Counted from the first letter of the stretch, positions 42,600-55,505 are shown. The stretch is 64,000 nucleotides of DNA from Mytilisepta virgata (GCA_028015205.1 CM051517.1:11208501-11272500); one strand, 5' to 3'. Notes: a model not told the origin generated them from the sequence alone. A program made the numbers and translations.

Positions 42600-43580
42600 A
42601 GCAATGGGTATATTAGTTTTAGGTGTGTAAAAGGCAAACAAAATGATGTTATCAAATAAGTATCAATTTAATGTAGACCCTAATCCCTCTAGGGATTCTG
42701 TGTCCGGAGCTATAATTTTTTCTGACGTGGCCGCCAATGGAAGAGTGAAGAGTTCTTCTTAATTTTTTCCCCCCACCCCCGCCCTTTTCCATTTTGAATC
42801 AGTCACTGTTTAGATGCCATTAATGTTATTCTTATCCTATTTTCCCGAAGCTTACTGAAGAGAAAGCTCAATATGTCATGTTGCTGGAAGAATATAATAG
42901 TCACCTTTAAACCGTAGCTCAGTGAGGGGACATCTTTCCAATCAGAGGAGCTTTCAGTTCAGTCAGTTAAAGCACTGCCTACTAATAGAGAAGTCCTGGG
43001 ATCATATGAGATGATTTTCACAACAATGTCTCTAAAAGCGACACTGCTATAAAGCAGAATTGAATCTTGAATGCAATAGGTGTAGGTGTCCAAAGTTACA
43101 ATGTACTATGATGAAACATAAACATGAAATTGTTGCATAGGGCAACAATTAAGGGTCTGACCAGAGAGATTATGAATGCAGTGAGGTACTTCACAGCAGG
43201 TACAGCAGTGAAACTAAGATGCTTTGTAATCCTCAGTGGGTACCTGCCCTTCAAAAAATAAATAAAAGAGGAGGGTATATATGAACCAGCCTTAATTGGC
43301 TGCACAAGAGGGGATCTTCTTTAGCTCAGTTGGTTAAAGCACAGTGGCTGTATGCAATGATGTCCTGGGATTGAATCCTTCACATACCAGTCAATAGTTG
43401 AATAAATGTTATATGGTCTATGTTCTACTACTACATGGAAAGATCATGCTGATACATGTATGATTTTTTTTTTTGCCTACCACTTTTTGGATTAATTAAG
43501 CGTTATTGGTTTCATTAGCCTCACCCGGGGCACGAATTTTACTGTACTTTTTATAGAAATTGTCCTACACAATTTAGGCT
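42600..43580. other. FAHD2 upstream region and intergenic sequence
   Basis: No gene is recognised. It contains two tRNA-like fragments (about 42913-43000 and 43310-43380) and a C-rich strip near 42770. The FAHD2 promoter should lie just above 42544, but no diagnostic motif is visible. Confidence 0.4.
43310..43385 (+). repeat. tRNA-like (SINE-head) fragment
   Basis: TTAGCTCAGTTGGTTAAAGC resembles an A box, and GTCCTGGGATTGAATCC resembles a B box, but the acceptor stem is not paired, so it is not a working tRNA gene. A second relative at about 42955-43000 has TCAGTTAAAGCACTGCC and GTCCTGGGATCATATG. Confidence 0.6.
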
Positions 43581-43584
43581 GTTT

Positions 43585-44580
43585 TTTTTATGCCCCGCCT
43601 GTAAGTTGTTCGTTGAAAGGTCTGTCCATCCGTCCGTCCATCGTACCATACGTCCTTCCTTCCGTACGAGGTTAACGTTCAGGTTTAAGGTAGTTTTTCA
43701 TGAAGGAGTTATGGTATCATCCTGAAGCTTTGTACATGAATAGCTTGTGATATGAACAGCAGCATTTTGATACAAAAAAGGATACTGTGACCTTGAGGTC
43801 ATCGACTTTGAATTTCTTTATGGAATTTCAATATTAGAATCCAGGTTAAGGTTCAGGTTTAAGGTACTTTTTCATGAACATGATGAAGGAGTTATGGTAT
43901 CATCCTCAAACTTTGTACATGGATAGCTTGTGATACATGTGTATGAACCGCAACATTTTGGTGTGAAAAGGATGCTTCTAATGCAACATAACATATAACG
44001 TCCTTTTTGATTGGATTACGTCAAGCGTAAAATCCACGGTTTACTGTCGGAACCATTGACGACAATGTTGCTCAAACGCATTTGACGTTTCCTGTTTACT
44101 TTTTATTCTGTTTTTAAACGTTTAACGGAGGTTGCATTAGAATGAGGATAACTGTATTGTATTTTATCAGTTGCCGACGTAAACCGGTGGTTTTACCATT
44201 GCAAATATCCGTTTACCTGGCTCCGCTACGCGTCGCCAGGTAAACTCAATTTGCGACGATAAAACCAGCGGTTTACGTCGGCAACTGATAAAATACAATA
44301 CAATAATTTGAAGTCATGGGTCATCGACTTCGAATTTCTTTATTGAATTTCAATATTAGAATCCAGGTTAAGGTTTGGGTTTAAGGTAGTTTTTAATGAA
44401 GGAGTTCTGGTGTCATCATGAAACTTTGTACATGGATAGCTTGTGTTATGAACAGCAGCAGTTTGATGCAAAATGGATGCAGTGACCTTGAGGTAATGGG
44501 TTATCGACTTTGAATTTCTTTATGGAATTTCAATATTATAATCCAGGATAAGGTTCAGTTCTAAGGTAGTTTTTGTCGCG
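43585..44580 (+). repeat. Tandem-unit element with an inserted foldback
   Basis: Starts ATGCCCCGCCTGTAAG, then TCCATCCGTCCGTCCATCG, then units with GAAGGAGTTATGGTATCATC, GTACATGGATAGCTTGTGAT and GGAATTTCAATATTAGAATC. A further partial copy lies at about 48736-48925. It is interrupted at about 43977-44302 by inverted-repeat DNA. Confidence 0.7.
43977..44302. mobile_element. Foldback insertion with a long hairpin
   Basis: Two inverted structures in succession: TCTAATGCAAC (43977-43987) pairs with GTTGCATTAGA (44131-44141), and 44153-44302 is a near-perfect hairpin (TGTATTGTATTTTATCAG ... with GCCGACGTAAACC in both arms). GC-rich islands (GGCTCCGCTACGCGTCGCC at the tip) contrast with the host repeat. 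Probably a non-autonomous DNA transposon; target duplication unclear. Confidence 0.6.
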
Positions 44581-45381
44581 CCTGCAACGAAAAGTCGCAG
44601 AGGAGAGGTATAGGTATTACTTTCCGGCGGCAGCATAAACTTTTGTAAAACTTTAATAACTTTGTAATACCTGCAATTATGATTTATGGTCCATAAGGTT
44701 TGCTGCAGTATACTTGTCTTGTGACCCTGACCTCATTTCATGGTTCGCTGACTTCATCAACATGAATTTAAAATCTGAGTCCAAGTTTCGTTGTTAAATC
44801 TGTTTCTCAGCAACTGTAATACCTAGGCCAACCATATTTGGTCTATAGATAGTTCTTAGTGGGTACATGCCAGTCTGACACTGGCTTGGGACCTTGGCCT
44901 CAATTTCATGCTCGAGTGACTTTGTCACTTTTTCATGGTTAAGTCCATTACTCAGAATTCAAAACGAGAATACCTAGACCCACCATATTTGGTCAATAGA
45001 TAGTTCTTGGTGGGTACATGTCAGTCTGACACCTGGCTTGGGACCTTGACCTCAATTTCATGCTTGAAGGACTTTGTCATTTTTTCGTGGTTAAGTCCAT
45101 TTCTCAGAAACTGTAATTCCTAGGCCAACCATATTTGGTCTATAGATAGTTCTTGGTGGGTACATGCCAGTCTGACACCTGGCTGGGGACCTTGACCTCA
45201 ATTTCATCTTTAAGTGGCTTTGTCACTTTTTCATGGTTAAATCCATTTCTCAGAAACTAATACCTAGACCCACTGTATTTGGTCTATTAATAGTTCTTGG
45301 TGGGTACATGCCAGTCTGACACTTGTCTCTGTACATTGGTTAAATGACTTTCATCCAAGTTTCTTGATTAAGTCCATTTTT

Positions 45382-47275
45382 AGGGCCCCGCCATGTGACA
45401 TGGCGACCGCCCTATAGTAATCAGTCTTGTCCATCTGTCTGTCCGTCAGCATTTCCTTTGTCGTATCTATAATACTAAATTTACGAATTAGCCGAATAGG
45501 CGGCAAAACGCGTGGTTCAAAATAAACGATGTATGGTTCAGATTATAAAGGTTATTATCGGATTTGACAATCTGCATTTATAAATTTTAAACTGCAGTTT
45601 TGTTTATGTGCAAATGGAATTTGCATGGACTTTTCCGGTACGAATTCTCCCAACATATCCCTTAGAAGGTTCTCGAATGCATCATTTTAACACATTGATT
45701 TAAATAAACAATTATGCACATATTTTAAATGTATTTTTGTTTGAAAATACGGAAGAAGAATAAAACAAATTAAAAACATTCTCCTTCGAGTGGGATGTTT
45801 CCGCTTCATGTATTCAGGATTGTTTTTTCTACCATTATGCAATTTCTCCTAACTATAAACATTATAAACTTTGAAGATTATGAAGAAGTAAGGCAAAGTT
45901 CAGAGGAATTTCTAACTTAGTTGGTTTTTGGATTGCTCGGATGTTTACTTTGCACAAAGTGATAAAACCAACCATTATCCATTTTTACATTATTTGTCGT
46001 GTGACCTGTCTAAATATATCTCTACCATACAATTCCCTGTAAGCCCTAGATAAAAATATTTTTAACAAATGGTCATCTTTATCATTAATGACGAAATTTA
46101 TCTCGGACATCTTTATAAACGTGGACAGCACACGCAGCCACACACTAAAAATGCTTTTATCGTCTATTGGATTTATTTGTGAAATTAAGCCTCGCTTGCC
46201 CTGCCCATGATGACAATGAACAATTGAAACAATTATTTTCCAAAAATATGCTCTACTTAACTCACGGCATCTTTTGAAAAATTCATCCGTTATTAAGGAA
46301 ATGTTTATTCATATTCTTTTTCATATTTATTCTGAATGAAAAAGGTAATGCATTATGAAATGTGTATTTAATGAAAGCTTTTCATCAAGTTCCAGTTCAG
46401 AATTAATTGTAACATAAACATATTGACAATTTATGTGGTTGTATTTTCGTCATAGATTTTGACTATGATGGAACCTTAAGGTCCATTTTGGTAATTCTAC
46501 GTGGCATACAGTCTACTTCATCAGTGGATACATCTTCGGTAGTAACGAACAACCGTATGACAATTAGGTCACGTTGACCTACATCTCACGCTTCATTGAC
46601 TTTGGTTAAAGTTTGCATTAACATCCATTTCTGGAATACTACAGCATATATAGACATGAAACTATCAGTTGATACCAACTACTTGACAGGAAAGTTTATG
46701 GGAAGCCTGCCACAACATCCACATTGAGTTCCTGTTCCACGAATGCCATGGCCGCAAAAACTTTTTAAAGTCAATATGGTCACCACAAAAAAAAATGCTT
46801 ATTTTCCCGCGCTCGTGCGGGTTCAATGTCTAGTGATAACTTAAGATTGCCTTCACGGATTTTTATGATTTTTATCTACAATATTGGACTTGACTAAAGG
46901 AAGGTCCCGTTCGGTTTTGAGGAAAATCGGATAACAATTTTTGAGAAAAACTTACTTTTTATATGAAAAAATGCATATTTTGACAATTAACACTATGTCG
47001 TATGATAACTTAAGATTGGCTTCACAGATTTTCATAAATTTTATACACAGTGTTGGACATGATCAAAGAAAGGTCCCTTTTGAATTTAAGGAAAATTGGG
47101 AAACACTTTTTGAGGAAAAACTTTGTTTTTATATGGAAAAAGGTAAATTTTGAGAATTTAGCTTCATGCTTTTTGATAGATATAATGAATGTATGAAATC
47201 ACAACTAGAATTTGAAGTGTTTTTGATTCCCATGAGTTCAATCACACAAGCCCTTTCTGATATTGTCAGTATTCT
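45382..47275 (+). mobile_element. GGGCCCCGCC-hairpin element split by a Helitron
   Basis: Opens with a hairpin around GCCATGTGACATGGC, then TTGTCCATCTGTCTGTCCGTC. After the Helitron (45466-46833) it continues as units of about 155 bp with TGTCGTATGATAACTTAAGA and AAAGAAAGGTCCC. It lies inside the 145-150-bp array: array text (TAAGTCCATTTTT) precedes it and array text (AACTGTAATACTTAAATC) follows it. Confidence 0.65.
45466..46833 (+). mobile_element. Non-autonomous Helitron (1368 bp)
   Basis: Starts TCTATAATACTAAATTTACG after an A, and ends with a hairpin CCCGC-GCTCGT-GCGGG (46806-46821) 8 bases before the terminal CTAG, followed by T. These are the classic Helitron signs: 5' TC, 3' hairpin plus CTRR, insertion between A and T, no target duplication. 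The tandem copy of the host repeat at about 46994-47003 reads GTCGTATGATAAC without interruption and shows the empty site. No Rep/helicase frame, so it relied on an autonomous partner. Confidence 0.9.
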
Positions 47276-47459
47276 AGTTAAACAACTGTAATACTTAAAT
47301 CTACTGTATTTGGTCTATTGACAGTTCTTGGTTGGAACATGCCAGTCTGACACTTGTCTCTGGACCTTGACCTCAATTTCATGGTTGAGTGATTTTCATT
47401 CAAATTGACCACAATTTCATGGTTGAGTGACTTTCATCCAAATTTCTTAAGTCCTTTTT

Positions 47460-48430
47460 GGCCGGGTTGCACAGAGTGCAAATCCAGGTTATAGTATGGT
47501 CAATGTCAGGTGGGCAGGCGGGTGGAGAAAATGGGTACCTATTTTGTGAAATCAACTCCTCCTACAGTTTTTCACCCACATCCTTGAAACTTCATAGAAT
47601 GTTTCTATATATATTGAAGATGTGCACCTCACTTTATGGAGTTATTTCAGGAATTATTTCCCATTTTTCCAAACTTTGGAACTTAGTCAATTTTTATTGA
47701 CATCTTCAATAGAGGGTACCTATTTTGTGAAATCAACTCCTCCTACAGTTTTTCACCCACATCCTTGAAACTTCATAGAATGTTTCTATATATATTGAAG
47801 ATGTGCACCTGACTTTATAGAGTTATTTCAGGAATTATTTCCCATTTTTCCAAACTTTGGAACTTAATAATTTTTTATTGACATCTTCAATAGAGGGTAC
47901 CTATTGTGTGAAATCAACTCCTCCTACAGTTTTTCACCCACATCCTTGAAACTTCATAGAATGTTTCTATATATATTGAAGATGTGCACCTCACTTTATG
48001 GAATTATTTCGGGAATTATTTCCCATTTTTCCAAACTTTGGAACTTAGTCGTTTTTTATTGACATCTTCAATAGAGGGTACCTATTTTGTGAAATCAACT
48101 CCTCCTACAGTTTTTCACCCGCATCATTGAAACTTCACAGAATCTTTTAATACATATTGAAGATGTGCACCTCACTTTATGGAATTATTTCAGAATTATT
48201 TCCCATTTTTCCAAACAAGTGTTTATCAACATGTAATCAAATCAAATATTGCTTACTTCACATATTTCTAATTAAATTGATGACTGCCTCTGTACTTGTA
48301 CACCAACATACTATGTCTATATAAATATTCATGACTGCCAATGTGCAATATGATCTTGTAATCACCTTTGCCACCACTACAGTAAACACCCAGTAAAGCA
48401 ACCCGGCCATTTGTGTCTTTGACCCATTTT
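47460..48430 (+). mobile_element. GGCCGGGTTGC element, copy 3 (intergenic)
   Basis: Same structure as at 20219 and 21235: GGCCGGGTTGC start, about four 181-bp units starting GGGTACCTATT, the same diverged last unit, and GCAACCCGGCC before TTTGACCCATTTT. The flanks are the 145-150-bp array (TTAAGTCC on the left, TTTAGCAACTGTAATACC on the right), which places the insertion in a T-run of that unit. Confidence 0.8.
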
Positions 48431-51400
48431 TTTAGCAACTGTAATACCTAGACCCATCCGCATTTGGTCTATAGATAGTTCTTAGTGGCTACATGCAAGT
48501 CTGACACCTGCCTCTGGACTTTGACCTCAGTTGCATGCTTGAGTGACTTTGTCACATTTTCGAGATTAGGTCCATTTCTCAGCAACTTTAATACCTAGAC
48601 CCACCATATTTGGTCTATGGATAGTGGATACATGTTGGTATGATACCTGCCTTTTGACCTTGACCTAAATTTTGGGTATCAGATAATCATTATTCTGTGT
48701 CCATGTGCATACTCAGGCGAGACATGTAGTGTGTCCACTCTTGTTCATGAAGGAGTTATGGTATCATCATGAAACTTTGTACATGGATAGCTTGTGATAT
48801 GAACAGCATCATTTTGATGCTGTGACCTTGAGGTCATTGGTCATCAACTTTGAATTTCTTTATGGAATTTCAATATTAGAATCCAGGTTAAGGTTCAGGT
48901 TGAATGCAGTTTTTCATGAAGTACTGAGAGAAAGTATTTCATCTACCCTATCGTTAGGGACTTCAAACTCAACAATGTACAAATGTAATTCTATTTACTA
49001 AATACATCATTAGCAGGTCCATTGGACACATATATACTTGTTTATTTTAATTTTAATTTATTTATTATTTTTATTATTTGTCTATATATAATATTTTATG
49101 CCTAATAATTTCAATTACATGTATCAATCATTGTATTAAATTCAGTTCTAATTTGACAACTTGAAAGGGCGACATTATTGTCAATAAAACATTTCTATCT
49201 TGTATCTTGTTTGACCACATATCAGAGATTTAGTAAGAAAGAGAAATGTGTCAGTTAACTTTGAACTATCAAGGGATCACCCTGTTTAATATGGTGACCA
49301 TTTATCATATATTTTTTTAATCCCTGTCAGTGTCGGTTCATCCTCACAAGCTAGGAATTCTGTGTCCTATTGCTGCTCTAGGACCCATGGGACCCTTGAC
49401 AAATATTTTTAACATATAACCAGCAGCGAATTGTGATTTTATAACTGCTTTGATGAAACACAAGCTAATTTAACTCTTGTCTATTTCCATACATGTGACA
49501 AATTTAGAATGGGTATGGGTGAGATTTTGCTCATTTAACGGTGAGATTGGGTAATTTTTGCTGAGATTTTATTGACATCAAAATATAAGCTTTCACAATA
49601 AAATATTCTCAAATAATCGATTTCATCCTTTCCACTATTGTTTGTAGTCCAAATTTGCTTGTGAATTAAATCGCTATGAAAAAATATTGTATTTATACTT
49701 TTCTTTGTATGAACAAAACATTGTATTGTTACAAATTTTTTCATCAATATCAAAATAAACAATAGTGAAATATATTAAATTTATTCAATCTTTTAACAAT
49801 TTGCATAGCAAAAAATATTTTTATTAACAACATTGTGAAATTAGTCTAAACAAGGGAGATAACTCAACATTGTTTACTTATGTAGACGGCAATCGCTATT
49901 CAAGGACACAAGTTAGCTTTTAAATGCTAATTTCAATATGAAATAAGAATGAATTAACAAACATTTCTGTTTTTTCATGTCAAGGACGATGTTTAAAAGA
50001 AAAGTATTTAATTTACCATTTAAAGTTGTGTGGCTTTTGTAAACATTTTATTTTTCCATGGAAGTTAAGGTATGCGTGAGAAATCTTGGCCCTTGCATGG
50101 GGGCGTGAGATTGGTCCAAAATGCATGACTCTTATGCACAATGCGTGGGATATTACATGTGTGTATTTCTGTGAATTATTTTCCTTATGAACTCAAATTT
50201 TAAGTTAAATTTCAACAGAGTTTGATTTAATTTGTATCTTCTTGGGGGAACATGCAATAGCATGACCTTCAAATGTCAACAAAAAGTAATCTTTTCTTTT
50301 TTGGAAAGTATAAATTTTTGGAGTTAGGGCTGTAATTTCTTTGCAAGGTAGGGAAATTCAATGAACTAAGTAGACCTCCAATCAGATGTCAATGATGTTC
50401 CATCTGAGAAGTTGGGTTTATTTAAATTCCTGAATAATTTACAATGGGAATCTATTGGTACATAAAAAATTCCACCAGAACCACATCCAAAATGGGATGA
50501 ATGAAAGTGGTCGTCTATGTAAGTAAACAGTGTTAGTAAACTAACTGCCTCATGTTTTTCCTTTAAACTAAATCCTGAGAATCTAGTTGCATATACATAT
50601 AGTGCCTCTCATTGTTCATCCAGTCATTTATGCTCTGTCCACAACTGGAAGTGCATATAGATTTACCCTTTTCCGTTTGTGAATATGTACGTACATGAAC
50701 ATCCATTTTGGTTTATATTAGCATTTAGGTTCATTTCTCTGAAACCCATTGACCTATATTTAATGCATGTGTGACTCTGACAAAAATTTTTCATTTATTT
50801 TTATGTCATAGGAATATCAATTAGAAGGGACACTCTTGACTGCTGCTGTTGTACTGATATACATGTCAGACAAGTTAACTTTGACCTTGTGTATGAAAAT
50901 ATATCGGTTAAACAGCTATTTTATAGTATATTTTTTTATGCAACAAATAACAGTTCTACTGATTTTGTTTGTAGATACATATGACAGCATGACCCATCCT
51001 AACTTGCAAATACAGTCAATTCCACTTCAATGGATACCAGTCCTGTTAATAGAATATTCCAAGATACATTGACTGGAAATATCTTACAGAAATTAATAAA
51101 GCACAATTTAATTGGTTTTTAAAGATCAAATTAATTAACAAAATTGTTTACAAAGTTCATAATAAAACCCAATTGGTCACAGGTCAGACTTATTGTCAGT
51201 GGGATATTCAAACATGGTTATTTTTGGAAATACCAAGTCGGTAAAAATTGTATAGCATGCTACACATGTTTTTCTATTTTGTCACATGTCATGTGATAGT
51301 CCAATAGAAAAACATATATAGAAAAATAATAAACCTTGATATCATCCTTCTCAGTCAATTCTGTGCTAATTCTCAGCCTTGTTCAAATATATTTTTTTTT

Positions 51401-51499
51401 ATTATTCCTTATTGCCCCTTAAGGGCCCACTAATCGGTTAATAAACATTATCTTATTTATCTTTATTCTTTACTTCCAAAAAAAAAGGTATGGTTAAAA

Positions 51500-52330
51500 A
51501 CTAAAATTAAATTTAAATTTTCTAAAAGTTCATTAAATGTATTTCTGCTTGATTGATTTTTCTTGTTATAATCTTTAAATAAATCATGTTTCCTAGTGAG
51601 ATAAATTTTATCTATTGTAGTTTTTCACTTTATTAACAATACATTTTGTTCTTAGTTCAATTCTTTCAGCTAGAATTGAAGATTTTAATTTTACTCTTAA
51701 ACTAAATTTATGAAAAAATTGTATAAACTTTTTCTTTCATATGAGTCTGACCAAAAACTATAAAATTGATATTGGTGTCTTTTCTATCAATTTCATGATC
51801 GGAGAACTGTTTTAGCAATGGAATATTCATGCTAAGGCTGGCGGTATAATGAATTTTAATCACATTAATGTTTTCTGATGTCTTTTGGCTTGTAATTTAT
51901 CATTAGAATCAGTTTATAATGAGCATTCAATTATTAACCAGCTTTTGCAATGGAAATATTTGGCTTATAGATAGGTGAAATGCAGCACTAAACATTGATG
52001 AAGGCAAACCCTGACTTAGGGAGCATTGGTTTTCATTTTGAGGTTTTTTTTATTGATACATGTATATGCTGTTGGTAAGTAAGATTTTTTTTAAACTAGC
52101 CATTCTTAGAATTATATGTTATTCTGAAAGTAGGACTAAATTAAATAATTGAGTTCTTGGGAATTTTTTAAATTTATATATAAAGTTAGTAAACAAGATT
52201 TCCTAAAAATTGTTCCAACTTAGAATTATTTAATTGTACAAATACATAAGGAGAATCTCTCTTTGTCATGAGACCTAAGTATTTGTTCGATTTATTTGAA
52301 CAACCGCCGGTAACAAGGTCTGAAGTTTAT
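51500..52330 (-). pseudogene. Possible decayed LINE-like coding remnant
   Basis: Short minus-strand stretches read like retroelement protein (for example MNIPLLKQFSDHEIDRKD, LKSSILAERIELRTKCIV and LGLMTKRDSPYVFVQLNN) but are separated by stops and frameshifts, and no RT catalytic motif is seen. A weak call. Confidence 0.3.
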
Positions 52331-52767
52331 GACTATATATTCAGTTTTTATGCAAGATCAGAAACGAATTGTGTCATATTTGTGATAAATCAAAAACTAG
52401 ACTATAAAAATGTGAGTAACATTTAATTAGTAAGTGGTTAAGTCTATTCAGTAAGTAAGATAAATGTACAAATATTTGTACATTGTAAGAAAATATAAAG
52501 TTGATTTGTGAATTAGCTTTAGAAAGGGGTAGAAATGGGAGGTGTACTAACCATTTCTCACCTGTTTCGCAGCGAGTACAAATAAACTTTATATTTTCTT
52601 TCAATTTTCTGATATTGTGTTAATCTTGCTACATGTATTTGTTTTAGAAAACACAAAGAAATTATTATACCTCAGTATGTTTTTTCTTTTTAAAAATATC
52701 AAGACAATAAGTTTGACTATTTTATCTATTTCTAAACCTAAAACTATTTACCCGTCAATAATAGTAA

Positions 52768-52820
52768 GTTTATTGTCCCCTCGGTATCAACAATAGTTGG
52801 TATCACGGGGGTAATAAACT
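52768..52820. repeat. Imperfect hairpin
   Basis: GTTTATTGTCCCCTCGGTATC (52769-52789) pairs with the complement near GGTATCACGGGGGTAATAAAC. Isolated; significance unknown. Confidence 0.55.
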
Positions 52821-52999
52821 AATTATTCCCCTCATACCCAGTCAGTAAGTATATGATATTGTTGAATGTGAGGACAAGGGTATCAGAAGACTTTATTTGA
52901 CTACTGACCCAATATCAAAAACAATATTTCGCATGTCTATATTGGTCAGTTAAAAGCAAGATAAATAATAGTAAATTCTGAAGCAAAAACTGCATTTTT

Positions 53000-55473
53000 G
53001 GTCACCTGTTCTAAAAGCACATGTGAGCTTTTGCCATCACTTGGCATCCGTAGTCCGTCTGCCGTCCGTCATCCGACCGTCTGTAAACTTTTACATTTTT
53101 CAGCTTCTCCTCTGAAACCCCTGGACCTATTGAACTGAAACTTGGCCTAAAGCTTCTATGGAAGGTCCTTTACAAAGTTTGAATAAATCATCCCTGTCCG
53201 TGAAACAAAATGGCCGCCATTACCATTTACATGTTCTGATAATGGTTCAAATTTAAAACTTCTCCTCTGAAACCGTAAAGCCAAATGAACTGATTTTTGG
53301 TATAGAGCATAAAGTTTGCATAAATCATCATGGTCGGTGAAACAAAATGGCCGCCATTAGCATTTTTATGTTCTGATTGGTCCAAATCTGAAACTTCTTC
53401 TCCTCTGAAATCGTAAAGCCAAATGAACTGATTTTTGGCATGGAGCATCTATGGAAGGTCCTTTACAAAGTTTGCATAAATCATCCCGGTTCATGAAACA
53501 AAATGGTCACCATTAGCATTTACATGTTCTAATTGGTCAAAATATAAAACTTCTTCTCCTCTGAAACCGTAAAGCCAAATGAACTGATTTTTGGTATGGA
53601 GCATCTATAGAAGGTCCTTTTCAAAGTTTGCATAAATCATCCCGGTCCGTGAAATAAAATGGCCACCATTAGCATTTACATGTTCTGATTGGTCGAAATT
53701 TAAAACTTCTCCTCTGAAACCGTAAAGCCAAATGAACTGATTTTTGGTATGGAGCATCTATAGAAGGTCCTTTACAAAGTTTGCATAAATCATCCTGGTC
53801 CATGAAACAAAATGGCAGCTATGACTTTTTACATGTTCTGATTTTCCGAAATTTAAAACTTCTTCTCCTCTGAAACCGTAAAGCCAAATGAACTGATTTT
53901 TGGTATGGAGCATCTATAGAAGGTCCTTTACAAAGTTTGCATAAATCATCTTGGTCCCTGAAACAAAATGGCTGCCATGAACATTTACATTTTCTGATTG
54001 GTAGAAATTTAAAACTTCTCCTCTGAAACTGTAAAGCCAAATGAACTGATTTTTGGTGTGGAGCATCTATGTAAGGTCCTTTACAAAGTTTGCATAAATC
54101 GTCCTGGTCTTTGAAACAAAATGGCCGCCATGACCATTTAAATGTTCTGATTGGTCAAAACTTAAAACTTCTTCTCCCTTGAAACCATAAAGCAAAATGA
54201 ACTGATTTTTGGTATGGAGCATCTATGGAAGGTCCTTTACAAAATTTGCATAAATCATCCCGGTCCATGAAACAAAATGGCCACCATGAGCATTACATGT
54301 TCTGATTGGTTGCAATTTAAAACTTCTTCTCCTCTGAAACCGTAAAGCCAAATGAACTGATTTTTGGTATGGAGCATCTATAGAAGGTCCTTTACAAAGT
54401 TTGCATAAATCATCCCGGTCCATGAAACAAAATGGCCACCATGAGCATTACATGTTCTGATTGGTTGAAATTTAAAACTTCTTCTCCTCTGAAACTGTAA
54501 AGCCAAATGAACTAAATTTTGGTATGGAGCATCTATGAAAGGTCCTTTAGAATGCAACCAACCGTTTCATATAAAATTCCAGTGATTTTTCCCTAAATAT
54601 ATTATGTCATAAGTATGGAATTCCCTCTATTTATAAGTTCTAGATATTGATTTCTGATTGTTTTTTGGTTTCATTATTTAAATTAGAGTCTTGGCTTTAT
54701 TTTAAGTTTAAAAAAATGCATGAAATGTAAAAAAGTAATTTTTTTCAGAAAATTTTTATTAATGGGAGACTACTCTGAAAACATCCAAAAATAGGGTAGG
54801 TGAAAACACAACATTTTTATACCACTTCATGTAGCACTTTTAAAAGGCAGTGAATGTACCCTGAAACTACATGTGTTGAAACCAGTTAAATGTGTACTTT
54901 GGAAAACACATATACTCAGTTCTCTAAATTACGCAGGAATCCTTGCTAGGATGCTCTGAGGTTGGTCTGTTTTTGAAATATTTGAAGGGGGGACGCCTAT
55001 TTTTTGTCAGTTATCTTTCTGTAATGGTAAGAATTTGGAAAGGAATTCCTTAAAAATACTTATATACAGTGAAAGCTTGAAGAAATATGTTTTATTTGAT
55101 ATATGGTTGTCTATGGGTATATGATACAGCCAATTGTCCAGCTATCAATCTGTTGAGTATGTTCCTTCAATTCATGACGTCATGAAAAGTACTAAGAAAA
55201 ACTGTTGTGTGCACTCTTACAAACTTTGCATAAATTATCATAGTCTGTGAAACAAAATGGCCACCAGAAACCTTTATATGTTCTCATTGGTCAAATTTTT
55301 AAATTCTTCTTCTCTGAAACCGTTTGGCCAAATTAACTTATACTTGGTATGAAGCATCTATGGAAGGTCATGTACAAAGTTTCCAGAAATCAATCTAGTC
55401 CATAAAATCAAATCAAAAGTTTGTGACTCCCAGGTGAGCGATACAGCCTCAGCCTTCTGAGTCTCTTGTTTTT
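53000..55473 (+). mobile_element. Large AGCTCACCTG-type element with about ten units
   Basis: Starts GTCACCTG ... CATGTGAGC (hairpin), then GTAGTCCGTCTGCCGTCCGTC. Nine to ten units of about 150 bp follow, each with TCTGAAACCGTAAAGCCAAA, TGGTATGGAGCATCTAT and ACAAAATGGCCGCC variants. About 650 bp of different sequence (54552-55205) interrupts the array. It then resumes and ends CCCAGGTGAGCGATACAGCC and GAGTCTCTTGTTTTT. The frames in it are by-products. Confidence 0.75.
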
Positions 55474-55505
55474 ATAAATCATGATTTTACCATAAAATTG
55501 TTGTC

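Larger units (their letters stand above)
44800..48660 (+). repeat. Tandem array of about 145-150-bp units hosting other elements
   Basis: Units carry ACTGTAATACCTAGACC, ATTTGGTCTATAGATAGTTC, GGTACATGCCAGTCTGACAC and TGACCTCAATTTCATGC. Three to four contiguous units lie at 44830-45380. The array then resumes between and after insertions at about 47275-47455 and 48432-48660, so it was one array later split by the elements at 45382 and 47460. Confidence 0.75.
48661..52990. other. Intergenic sequence, mostly unrecognised
   Basis: Contains a repeat tail (48679-48752), a partial tandem unit (48736-48925), a degenerate relative of the 18546 family (about 50590-50830), and a possible LINE remnant on the minus strand (about 51500-52330). 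The rest is AT-rich without features I can support. Confidence 0.45.

Noticed and set aside
43310..43385. Possible tRNA gene
   Set aside because: A- and B-box-like text is present but no acceptor or anticodon stem pairing is found, so it is a SINE-head fragment at most.
53219..54423. 73- and 66-residue minus-strand frames with repeated YQKSVHLALRFQRR-like text
   Set aside because: The frames run through the approximately 150-bp tandem units; the periodic text is the DNA repeat.
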